Shown here one piece after another: positions 1-5,520 of a DNA stretch of 5,520 bases. The notes below the pieces were generated by a model, which searched no databases, was not told the DNA's origin, and worked only from the letters and a program-made list of their open reading frames with translations. Positions within the stretch are counted from its first letter, which is position 1. Each line of letters opens with the position of its first letter. The stretch comes from a bacterium UBP17_UBA6191 (lineage in GTDB: Bacteria; Muiribacteriota; UBA6191). Position numbers and translations under genes: made by a program. The stretch spans positions 7,194 through 12,713 of the forward strand of contig DITF01000141.1 in the NCBI GenBank assembly GCA_002422125.1, in the 5' to 3' direction.

Positions 1-46
1 CGCAGAGATGGGGCCGGGATTGCTAGTTTGCCCACTCAGTTTTATC

Positions 47-775
47 TCAAATCAGAGGATGGACTTTTGCCATTTGAAAGTAGCGATACAGAGACTGAAG
101 GTGCCAATACGCATACAGGGGGTGTCGCTGACTGAGACGATTAAAATTGTGTTCAAACCAGGTGGTCTGACACATCCCAATAGAAGCCCCGGAAAGTAAA
201 AGTCGATGACAGAAATCCAAGTCTTCACAATACAGTCGGTACTTTTCTGAAAATCCCAGTTTTTGTAACCAGGAGCTTTTAATAAACCAGAGGCTGCCAT
301 GGATCCAGAATTTTTGAATGTTTCCCGACAGAATTTGTTGTAAATCATAATAACGATTGCGGTTTTGTGTTAGTTTTTCTGCCAGTAACCCGGATGGAGA
401 CGGAAATACACGAGCGTTGGGCTGGATGCTACCATCGGGATAATAGGCGGGACAGGATAACAAATCGTGATATTTAGAATGGTTGATGAGTTCCTGAAGG
501 CAGCCATTGGGAAGTTTGGTGTCAGGGTTTAAAATCAGGGTGAATTCAGTGTCTATTTTTTTTATCAACTGGTTGTGATTATGGGACAGGCTAGTGGGCT
601 TGTGGTTGGTAGTGGTTTGGATTTGAAATGGAAGGTTGGGTGTAGTTACAGTGGAAGGCAGATTGTGCAGGAGATAAACTTTTAACAAAGTTTCAGAATT
701 TTGCTCGGCAAGACTTCTAAGAAGAACAGGCCATTGCTTATCATGGCCGTGGGTGACAATTAATACACTAAGCAT
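47..775 (-). CDS. Family 2 glycosyltransferase, rhamnosyltransferase-like (WbbL type)
   Basis: This 242-residue protein is predicted to transfer a sugar from a nucleotide-sugar donor to a surface-glycan or lipid-linked acceptor at the cytoplasmic face of the membrane. It has the GT-A layout of the WbbL/rhamnosyltransferase-like branch of GT2. The N-terminal strand SVLIVTHGH is at residues 3-11, and the metal-binding region LNPDTKL at 82-88. DGSIQPNARVFPS (114-126) is a signature of this branch. The acceptor-side GSLWFIK is at 160-166, the catalytic-base region EDLDFCHRL at 184-192, and WFEH with a following serine at 206-215. The usual VVDN(A/G)S donor motif is changed to YLLHN at 34-38. There is no membrane segment, and at 242 residues it is at the short end for the family. 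The ATG at 775 has a good Shine-Dalgarno, TAGGAT, seven bases after its AGGA core. Donor and acceptor are unknown. The family call is firm, but rhamnose specificity is only a resemblance. Confidence 0.9.
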   Translation of the reverse strand: MLSVLIVTHGHDKQWPVLLRSLAEQNSETLLKVYLLHNLPSTVTTPNLPFQIQTTTNHKPTSLSHNHNQLIKKIDTEFTLILNPDTKLPNGCLQELINHSKYHDLLSCPAYYPDGSIQPNARVFPSPSGLLAEKLTQNRNRYYDLQQILSGNIQKFWIHGSLWFIKSSWLQKLGFSEKYRLYCEDLDFCHRLLLSGASIGMCQTTWFEHNFNRLSQRHPLYAYWHLQSLYRYFQMAKVHPLI

Positions 776-781
776 GGTTTT

Positions 782-787
782 ATCCTA
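782..787 (-). promoter_or_regulatory. Ribosome binding site of the 775-47 glycosyltransferase
   Basis: Reading the minus strand, TAGGAT precedes the ATG at 775, with seven bases between the AGGA core and the start codon. This supports that start. The site falls in the 14-base gap between the two divergent start codons. On the plus strand the same bases are pyrimidine-rich and offer no binding site for the gene starting at 790. Confidence 0.6.
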
Positions 788-789
788 AC

Positions 790-2412
790 ATGGAAAAAGT
801 AATTATATTTGGATTAGATGGGGCTGATCCTGTCCTGTTGACTCGGTTTATCCATGAAGGACATTTACCAAACCTTGCCGGGCTTATCAACAGTGGGCAT
901 TTTTCACCTTTGTGTTCCACTAACCCACCACTGACCCCCCAAGCCTGGACCAGTTTTGTCTGTGGGGTGAACCCGGGAAAACACGGTGTGTTTGATTTTG
1001 GAGAAGTTCCCGCTCATAGTTATGAATCCCGATTAAATTCTTCAATCGATCGCAAGACCAAAGGATATTGGGATTATTTAAGCGATCTTGGTCTGAGTTG
1101 TGGGGTGATCAATTTACCTCTAAGTCATCCGGCAGAATGGCTGGAGAGGGGCTACATGATAGGAGGAATGCACACTCCTAATCTTTCCGAGTTAAGTCCT
1201 CACCCTGTGATTCATGAACTCTTAAAAGGGGAGTTTTCCGATTATGTAATTGATGTAATGTCCTACTGGTACAAGGATATGCGAGAGTTTGTGGGTCGGG
1301 TTCATGCTATGGAAACTCGGCGCACTGATCTGGTCTTGCGGTTGCGGCAGGAGCTGCCCGTGGATGTGTTGTTTGTGACCTGGGTGGGAATTGATCGAAT
1401 TTGTCATGCTTTTATGGATCAGCAGGAGTTTTTGGTGGGGGCCCATTCCGACTGGAGATATCAGGGCCTTGTATTAGATATATACAGACATCTTGATTTG
1501 CAGGTTGGACGAGTGATGGAGGCCTGTGGTAGCACACCAATGTATATGGTTATCTCGGATCATGGATTTGGGGATTTAAAAAAAGATGTATATCTGAACA
1601 ACTATTTGCAGGAACTAGGCTGGCTAAAGTTTAAGCCTGAGGAGTTGTCTCGGTCGGTGTTAACCCATCCTAACTGGAACTACGGTCCTTTTTTGTCCAT
1701 GTTTATGAAAGGCATGATGCACTTGCCCTGGGTTCAAAGGAGGCTGGCCTGGCAGCAAAAGCACTCTGTGGCCGTAAATTGGGGAAAGACGGTGGCATTT
1801 TCCACCGGATTGTTCGGAAATGTCTTTTTGAACCGGAAGGGACGATTTCCGGAAGGGTTTTTAGATAAAGATAGTGATGAGTACGAGACATTAAGAAGAT
1901 CCATCATGGACGATTTGTATTTGCTCAGGGATCAAGATCAAAAAATTGTGGATGAAATCTATTTGGCCGAAGATATTTATGCTGGACCATTTGTGGAAAA
2001 AGCCCCCGATTTGATTTTAAAAATGTGTGACTATAGCTATATCACCAGAGGTGGATTTGAGTTTCACTCCAATCAGATTTTTGATACCCCAGCCATTAAC
2101 CATTCTGGCAATCATCGTATGTTAGGAATCTTGATTTTAAGCGGTTCTATGGTTCGCAAATCCGATCAGACCGATGTAAAAAACTGTCTTGGAAGAGAAG
2201 TGAATCTTACGGATTTGATTCCTACGATGATGGCATATCTTAAATCCCCCATTCCAACAGAGATGGATGGTATGGTTTTAGAGTTTTTATTCAAAGAATC
2301 ATTGGCTGCCCGTTTTAGTGCCTTAGATATTTACCGAGGCCAAAGTAGCGGGGAATCGGTTGTTTGCGAAGAAGTCAGGCAAAGACTAGATGCATTAGGG
2401 TATCTGAGCTAA
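790..2412 (+). CDS. Alkaline phosphatase superfamily protein, type I phosphodiesterase/nucleotide pyrophosphatase-like
   Basis: This 540-residue hydrolase is predicted to cleave phosphomono- or phosphodiesters using two metal ions. The superfamily ligand set appears complete: D10 (FGLDGAD), nucleophile T49 in NPPLTPQAW, D202 and H206 (GIDRICH), D257 and H258 (ISDHGFG), and H442 in SGNHRMLGI. SFVCGVNPGKHGVFDF (55-70) follows the nucleophile as in the predicted AP/phosphodiesterase family. The C-terminal RLDALGYLS resembles the ALGYL ending common in this group. The stretch between H258 and H442, about 180 residues, is a variable cap that would set substrate choice. No signal peptide or membrane segment is evident, so it is probably cytoplasmic. 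The ATG at 790 has no visible Shine-Dalgarno. The gene is divergent from the glycosyltransferase, 14 bases away, and its last 18 bases overlap the convergent aldolase gene. The substrate is unknown; a glycan- or lipid-linked phosphate is only suggested by the neighbour. Sulfatase activity is less likely because there is no CxPxR motif. Confidence 0.9.
   Translation: MEKVIIFGLDGADPVLLTRFIHEGHLPNLAGLINSGHFSPLCSTNPPLTPQAWTSFVCGVNPGKHGVFDFGEVPAHSYESRLNSSIDRKTKGYWDYLSDLGLSCGVINLPLSHPAEWLERGYMIGGMHTPNLSELSPHPVIHELLKGEFSDYVIDVMSYWYKDMREFVGRVHAMETRRTDLVLRLRQELPVDVLFVTWVGIDRICHAFMDQQEFLVGAHSDWRYQGLVLDIYRHLDLQVGRVMEACGSTPMYMVISDHGFGDLKKDVYLNNYLQELGWLKFKPEELSRSVLTHPNWNYGPFLSMFMKGMMHLPWVQRRLAWQQKHSVAVNWGKTVAFSTGLFGNVFLNRKGRFPEGFLDKDSDEYETLRRSIMDDLYLLRDQDQKIVDEIYLAEDIYAGPFVEKAPDLILKMCDYSYITRGGFEFHSNQIFDTPAINHSGNHRMLGILILSGSMVRKSDQTDVKNCLGREVNLTDLIPTMMAYLKSPIPTEMDGMVLEFLFKESLAARFSALDIYRGQSSGESVVCEEVRQRLDALGYLS
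802..807 (-). promoter_or_regulatory. Candidate -10 box for the 775-47 glycosyltransferase
   Basis: On the minus strand this is a perfect TATAAT. Transcription would begin near 795, giving a leader of about 20 bases that just includes the TAGGAT ribosome binding site. At 16 to 18 bases spacing there is no convincing TTGACA-like -35 and no extended -10 TG, so the promoter may be weak or activator-dependent. The box lies inside codons 5 to 6 of the divergent phosphodiesterase-like gene. A six-base match can arise by chance, so its placement is the main support. Confidence 0.4.
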
Positions 2413-3420
2413 TATTTTCAGAAATTCCTCAATTTCATGGGATTGTGTACTCCAGGAACACATAAGCCTGACCTCATGGGTTTTAGCATTCCATTCATAA
2501 AAATGACTATGTTTAGACAGGCTGGCCTGAATATGGGGAGGAATACACACAAACACGGAATTACAATCCACTGGCCTAGTGGGTATGTATCCAAGCGAAA
2601 TTAAGCCATCTTTTAAACGAGTGGCCATTTGGTTGGCATGGTGTGCCAAACGAATGTATCGGTTATCGTGCAATAGAGATAAAATCTGGGCACTGACCAA
2701 GCGCTGTTTTGAATTTAGCTGTAAGAGTTGCTTTTGTGAATAACTAAGCGACTCAAAACTATCGGGAACAAAACTTATCAGCATTTCCCCAAAAGCGCCT
2801 CCATTTTTCATGAATCCAAAAGACAGTGCAGATACTTTTAAATAGGCCAGCCTTTGAAGCCACGAACTACCAAGGATGGCCAGAGCATTGGCAATACGGG
2901 CCCCATCTATATGCAAAAGAAGATCGTGTTTTTGGCAGATTTGAGATATGGCTTCAAGCTCCTCTTGGGAGTAGAGTGTCCCGTACTCAGTGGGCTGGGT
3001 AAGGCTGACTAACTTGGGTTGAACTCTGTGAACATCCATACTGGATTTTGCTAGTTCTTCAAGATGGGATGGAAGCATTTTTCCGTCCTTATCATGGACT
3101 AATATCAGTTTGTTTCCACCTAATCGTTCCAGAGATCCACATTCATCTACATGTAAGTGGGATACTTCGGTACACAAGACAGCCTGATGGGGTTTTAAAA
3201 GAGAACTGAGGGCTAACACATTGGCGGCAGTGCCATTGCCGACTAGAAAAATCTTCAGGTTATTCTGTTGAAAAATAGTTTTGACTGTGTTTTCCAATGT
3301 TAGGCTATCACTGTCCTTTCCATAGGCGGCCCCAAATTTTTGCGAAGACTGACAGATGGCATCCAGCACAAAATCGGGGCAACCGGACCAATTATCTGAA
3401 GCAAGATGTATTTTTTGCAT
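2395..3420 (-). CDS. Low-specificity L-threonine aldolase-like PLP enzyme
   Basis: This 341-residue fold-type I PLP enzyme belongs to the beta-eliminating lyase/threonine aldolase family, whose members cleave L-threonine or L-allo-threonine to glycine and acetaldehyde in the cytoplasm. The N-terminal HLASDNWSGCPDFVL (5-19) matches bacterial aldolases. GNGTAAN (61-67) forms the phosphate-binding loop. H88 in SHLHVDECG is the likely ring-stacking residue. HIDGARIANAL (170-180) supplies D172 and R175. K205 in SFGFMKNGG is the predicted Schiff-base lysine. R318 in VRLMCSWST should hold the substrate carboxylate. Length is normal and no key residue is missing. The ATG at 3420 follows AGGGG at a rather long 10-base spacing. 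It is the only minus-strand gene between two plus-strand genes. It overlaps the phosphodiesterase-like gene tail to tail by 18 bases and is divergent from the exported-protein gene. Related beta-hydroxy amino acid aldolases could share these motifs, so the exact substrate is uncertain. Confidence 0.9.
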   Translation of the reverse strand: MQKIHLASDNWSGCPDFVLDAICQSSQKFGAAYGKDSDSLTLENTVKTIFQQNNLKIFLVGNGTAANVLALSSLLKPHQAVLCTEVSHLHVDECGSLERLGGNKLILVHDKDGKMLPSHLEELAKSSMDVHRVQPKLVSLTQPTEYGTLYSQEELEAISQICQKHDLLLHIDGARIANALAILGSSWLQRLAYLKVSALSFGFMKNGGAFGEMLISFVPDSFESLSYSQKQLLQLNSKQRLVSAQILSLLHDNRYIRLAHHANQMATRLKDGLISLGYIPTRPVDCNSVFVCIPPHIQASLSKHSHFYEWNAKTHEVRLMCSWSTQSHEIEEFLKILAQIP

Positions 3421-3430
3421 GAACCCAATT

Positions 3431-3435
3431 CCCCT
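3431..3435 (-). promoter_or_regulatory. Ribosome binding site of the threonine aldolase-like gene
   Basis: On the minus strand AGGGG lies 10 bases before the ATG at 3420. The spacing is somewhat long, but this is the only purine-rich core close to that start, and the conserved HLASDNWSG motif begins only five residues in. The start is therefore well supported. Confidence 0.45.
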
Positions 3436-3482
3436 GATATCAACTTATGATTCCTGTTTTGCCGACACTAGTGGATATCATG
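3433..3482. repeat. Paired GATATC-centred imperfect repeats in the divergent interval
   Basis: GTTGATATCAGG (minus strand, 3444-3433) and GTGGATATCATG (plus strand, 3471-3482) agree at 10 of 12 positions. Their GATATC cores are 38 bases apart, centre to centre. The first contains the eight-base perfect palindrome TGATATCA (3435-3442), and the second ends at the probable start codon at 3480. They bracket the candidate -10 box of the rightward operon, so they could be a regulator's binding sites. The motif is short and may be coincidental. Confidence 0.2.
3446..3451 (+). promoter_or_regulatory. Candidate -10 box of the rightward 3480-5520 operon
   Basis: TATGAT matches the -10 consensus at five of six positions. 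It would start transcription near 3458, about 22 bases ahead of the ATG at 3480. If used, it excludes the upstream in-frame ATG at 3447, which overlaps the box itself. No good -35 is seen at 16 to 18 bases, so a factor-dependent promoter is possible. Confidence 0.3.
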
Positions 3483-3899
3483 CCAGAAACAAAATTATCA
3501 AGAATCACATTGTTTCGATTACCTGTAGCGGTGTTAGCTATCTCCATACTTCTGGCTTCTGGAGTATTTAGTAATCAAGGGGCACTCGCCCAAAGGCCCG
3601 CTCTTAATAGTGTCTCATCTCCAGGAATTTTTTATAGACACATGGCCTATACTCCGTCTGGTCGCGTGGTTCATTTGGAGGTTTCTGGCACCAAGGATCT
3701 AGAGATAAACCCCTGGATATCTGAGATCAAAAAAGAGATTCGGATGGGAGCGTCTCAGGTTGATTTAAGAGTGTTTAGTTCCGCCGATTGGACCTACCAA
3801 GGTATGGTCAGGGTAGCGAAAAAGCCAAGAGGCCCAAATTGGGTACCCATTGATGGAGAACTGTTTTGCCAAATCGAGCGGCATGCTCTTTATTTTTGA
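3480..3899 (+). CDS. Small exported protein of unknown function
   Basis: I do not recognise a family for this protein of about 139 residues. From the ATG at 3480 it begins with a basic/polar head (residues 1-13, with K5, R8 and R13) and a hydrophobic core (about 14-30). A cleavage-like ALA then precedes glutamine at 38, which is typical of a Sec signal peptide. The mature part of about 102 residues is soluble. It contains VVHLEVSGTKDLEINPW, a lysine-rich stretch, and alternating hydrophobic residues suggesting mixed alpha/beta structure. It has a single cysteine near the C-terminus. An in-frame ATG at 3447 would add 11 residues, but it has no ribosome binding site and would spoil the signal peptide; 3480 has a weak AGTGGA four bases upstream. 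Its 3' end overlaps the following glycan synthase gene, which implies coupled expression and a possible partner role in polymer synthesis or passage through the periplasm. That role is inference only. Confidence 0.7.
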   Translation: MPETKLSRITLFRLPVAVLAISILLASGVFSNQGALAQRPALNSVSSPGIFYRHMAYTPSGRVVHLEVSGTKDLEINPWISEIKKEIRMGASQVDLRVFSSADWTYQGMVRVAKKPRGPNWVPIDGELFCQIERHALYF

Positions 3900-5220
3900 G
3901 TGTCTTAGAGTAATTTGTCTTCTCTTTTTGTACGGATACTGCATCCATGCTCTATTTAGCCTTGTTCTGGTAGCCCGTGGCGTTTACAAGCGCAGAGCCT
4001 TTGTGACCAAATCACAAGAATCTAGTGGTACCGATTTATTCTTATTGGTTCAGGTTCCTATATACAATGAGGCCCCGTGTATTCCGGGCTTAATGAAAAG
4101 CCTTTTGGGATTGCAGTGGGAAGCAGATAAAATTTGCATCCAGATACTGGATGATTCCGATGACGAGACTACGGATTTAATTGAACAATGGCTTGAAATG
4201 CATCCACAAAGTAGGCCAAGGTTTGTGCATGTAAGGAGAGGCAGCCGAGAGGGCTTTAAGGCTGGGGCATTAGCGGAAGGACTGAATCGTTGTAAGGGTG
4301 CTGAACTTTGTCTGATTCTTGATGCAGATTTCTGGCCTGAGGAAGACTTTGGAATCCTATTAGCATCTCACTTAATGCGCTATCCAGAATTAAGTATGGT
4401 ACAGGCCAGATGGGTGCATAGAAATGAAGGAGAGTCCTGGCTTACAAGAACACAATCAGTAGCTATAGACACTCATTTTGCTTTGGAACAGCCCATGCGA
4501 GCCTGGAATGGGTATCTGATGAATTTTAATGGTACAGCCGGAATGTGGAGGGTTCAGGCCATTCAGGAAGTGGGGGGTTGGTCTTTTGCAACATTGACAG
4601 AGGATCTTGAATTATCTTACCGTGCTCAGCTATCAGGAAAAATCTTTGATTATGTGGAAGAGGTAACTTGTAGCGCGGAATTACCACAAACCTATAAAGC
4701 CTTGCGAAACCAGCAGTTTCGATGGGCCAAGGGTTCGCTTCAAACCGCAAAATTAATGATACCACGACTACTTAGGGAGGGACCGTTGAACCTTATGACA
4801 AGGCTACAGGGGGTAATGCATCTGTTCCATTATCTGACTCAGCCGATTCTGGCATTATATATATATTTGTTACTTTATTTGCCCAAGCCAGATAGTCTTG
4901 TTATACCGTTTATCGCTCCTTTGTTTTTAACGCCATTTTGTCTGTATATATTTGCGGCATACAGGTTAGGTAAGCCAATTGTACCTGTTGTGGTAACATT
5001 TCCAAGTTTGTTTATATTGGGGCTTAGCATGAGCATTCCTCTGCTGCGGGCCGCCGCTGAGGCTTTTAGTCAACATCCTTCTGACTTTGTGAGAACTCCT
5101 AAAGCGGGAGGTAGTTTTATTTTTTATCCGAGTTGTATGAGGGATAGAATATGGCAGCTTATTGAAGTAGGGTTTTGGATGTTTCTAGTGTTGGGGATTG
5201 TTGGTTTTTTGGGGTTTTAG
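3883..5220 (+). CDS. Cellulose synthase/glucomannan synthase-like membrane glycosyltransferase (GT2)
   Basis: This protein of about 445 residues is predicted to polymerise a beta-linked glycan from a nucleotide sugar at the inner membrane and pass it outward. Numbered from the ATG at 3883, a hydrophobic segment (1-32) precedes the GT-A domain. The processive GT2 motifs are all present: VPIYNE (58-63), DDSDD (90-94), LDAD (146-149), FNGTAG (215-220), TEDLELSYR (239-247, base D241) and QQFRW (277-281). The sequence AELPQTYKALRNQQFRWAKG is very like bacterial CslA-type synthases. Four C-terminal membrane segments follow (about 311-333, 339-360, 365-388 and 426-445). FVRTPK (402-407) sits where such enzymes have a gating loop. 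There is no C-terminal PilZ domain, unlike BcsA. In-frame TTG 3850 and ATG 3853 would add 10 to 11 residues. I chose 3883 because family members start at the hydrophobic segment, although ribosome binding sites are weak for all three. The product (mannan, glucomannan or glucan) is undetermined. Confidence 0.92.
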   Translation: MLFIFECLRVICLLFLYGYCIHALFSLVLVARGVYKRRAFVTKSQESSGTDLFLLVQVPIYNEAPCIPGLMKSLLGLQWEADKICIQILDDSDDETTDLIEQWLEMHPQSRPRFVHVRRGSREGFKAGALAEGLNRCKGAELCLILDADFWPEEDFGILLASHLMRYPELSMVQARWVHRNEGESWLTRTQSVAIDTHFALEQPMRAWNGYLMNFNGTAGMWRVQAIQEVGGWSFATLTEDLELSYRAQLSGKIFDYVEEVTCSAELPQTYKALRNQQFRWAKGSLQTAKLMIPRLLREGPLNLMTRLQGVMHLFHYLTQPILALYIYLLLYLPKPDSLVIPFIAPLFLTPFCLYIFAAYRLGKPIVPVVVTFPSLFILGLSMSIPLLRAAAEAFSQHPSDFVRTPKAGGSFIFYPSCMRDRIWQLIEVGFWMFLVLGIVGFLGF

Positions 5221-5520
5221 ATGTCTGTAAAATATAGTATTTATTATTTAGATGATGAAAAGGCGAACACCTATTTTTTCCTTAAGCGGTTTCAGTCCCA
5301 GTACTCGGTCAGTGTGTTTCAAAAGACCGAAGAGATTTTTTACAGCCTCAGGGACTTCACACCTGATTTGATTGTACTTGATTTGATGATGCCTCAGATG
5401 ACTGGGTTTGATGTTCTTAACATATTAAGGGCCACAGAGAGGTTTCGCTTCATACCTGTGATGGTATTAACGGCCATGGATAAATCCCAGAGTCTGACCA
5501 ACTGTTTTGAGCTCGGCGTG
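5221..5520 (+). CDS. Response regulator receiver domain protein, 3' end beyond the window
   Basis: The first 100 codons encode most of a CheY-like receiver domain, the phospho-acceptor half of a two-component system. After the first strand YSIYYLDDE come the acidic pair D11 and D12. The predicted phosphorylated aspartate is D54 in LIVLDLMMPQMTGFDVL, and the switch threonine is T84 in VMVLTAMD. The window ends at ELGV, just before the expected conserved lysine and fifth helix. Any output domain is therefore unseen, and it could be a lone receiver or carry an enzymatic or DNA-binding domain. The ATG follows the synthase TAG stop with no gap; GGGG at 5211-5214 is a possible ribosome binding site. 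This arrangement implies translational coupling and suggests control of, or by, polysaccharide synthesis. No histidine kinase is visible in the window. Confidence 0.93.
   Translation, partial: MSVKYSIYYLDDEKANTYFFLKRFQSQYSVSVFQKTEEIFYSLRDFTPDLIVLDLMMPQMTGFDVLNILRATERFRFIPVMVLTAMDKSQSLTNCFELGV

Noticed and set aside
1..35. Possible start of another minus-strand gene: GTG at 35 with 11 open codons to the window edge.
   Set aside because: Twelve bases after the glycosyltransferase stop would suit an operon partner. However, the frame is only 11 codons long, the ribosome binding site is poor and no motif can be recognised.
8..348. Plus-strand frame 8-199 and minus-strand frame 348-52 over the first glycosyltransferase.
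   Set aside because: Both lie in other frames of a gene with clear GT2 motifs and show no family features of their own.
738..766. Plus-strand TTATCA, 17 bases, TAATAC as a promoter for the phosphodiesterase-like gene.
   Set aside because: The matches are only four and three of six. The position is sensible (leader of about 17 bases), but the boxes are too poor to annotate.
1222..1891. Minus-strand frames 1446-1222 and 1891-1703.
   Set aside because: They are antisense to the phosphodiesterase-like gene, whose conserved active-site motifs establish the coding frame.
2421..2436. Inverted repeat GAAATT-CCTC-AATTTC, a possible terminator.
   Set aside because: The six-pair stem is almost all A-T, lacks a following T-run and lies within the aldolase coding region. 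It is too weak to call.
3484..3501. Minus-strand TTGATA (3501-3496) as a -35 box for the aldolase-like gene.
   Set aside because: The -35 match is good, but no convincing -10 lies 16 to 18 bases downstream; the best candidates match only three positions.
3356..3571. Plus-strand frame of 71 codons spanning the aldolase start and exported-protein start.
   Set aside because: It overlaps the 5' ends of two better supported genes and has no recognisable motif.
4526..4765. Minus-strand frame of 79 codons inside the glycan synthase.
   Set aside because: It is antisense to the FNGTAG, TED and QQFRW catalytic motifs and is a shadow of them.

Overview
This window comes from a compact bacterial chromosome of moderate to slightly AT-rich composition (judged by eye, not calculated). 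The organism is probably Gram-negative. The clues are an Ala-Leu-Ala signal-peptide protein beside a membrane-embedded processive glycosyltransferase, an alkaline-phosphatase-superfamily enzyme beside a rhamnosyltransferase-like enzyme, and a response regulator. Nothing in the sequence fixes the phylum. I see no rRNA, tRNA, CRISPR array, insertion sequence or phage gene, and no gene-free stretch longer than about 60 bases.

Layout from left to right: (1) a minus-strand family 2 glycosyltransferase, 775 to 47. (2) A plus-strand alkaline-phosphatase-superfamily (type I phosphodiesterase-like) protein, 790 to 2412, whose start codon lies only 14 bases from the divergent start of gene 1. (3) A minus-strand low-specificity L-threonine aldolase-like PLP enzyme, 3420 to 2395, whose 3' end overlaps the 3' end of gene 2 by 18 bases. 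(4) A plus-strand exported protein of unknown function, about 139 residues, 3480 to 3899, divergent from gene 3. (5) A plus-strand cellulose-synthase/glucomannan-synthase-like membrane glycosyltransferase, about 3883 to 5220, overlapping gene 4. (6) A response regulator receiver domain, starting at 5221 directly after the stop codon of gene 5 and cut off by the window end.

Genes 4, 5 and 6 look like one translationally coupled operon. It would comprise a small exported factor, a processive beta-glycan synthase without its own PilZ domain, and a phospho-receiver protein that may regulate synthesis or export. Genes 1 and 2 may also serve surface-glycan metabolism, but their substrates cannot be read from sequence. 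The threonine aldolase appears to be a metabolic gene lodged between these units.

The most interesting points are the uncharacterised gene 4-5-6 unit, the altered nucleotide-binding motif of the first glycosyltransferase, and the very tight divergent and convergent junctions. At the first divergent junction, a consensus -10 box for gene 1 lies inside the first codons of gene 2. I see no clear evidence of a wholly new defence or mobile system.
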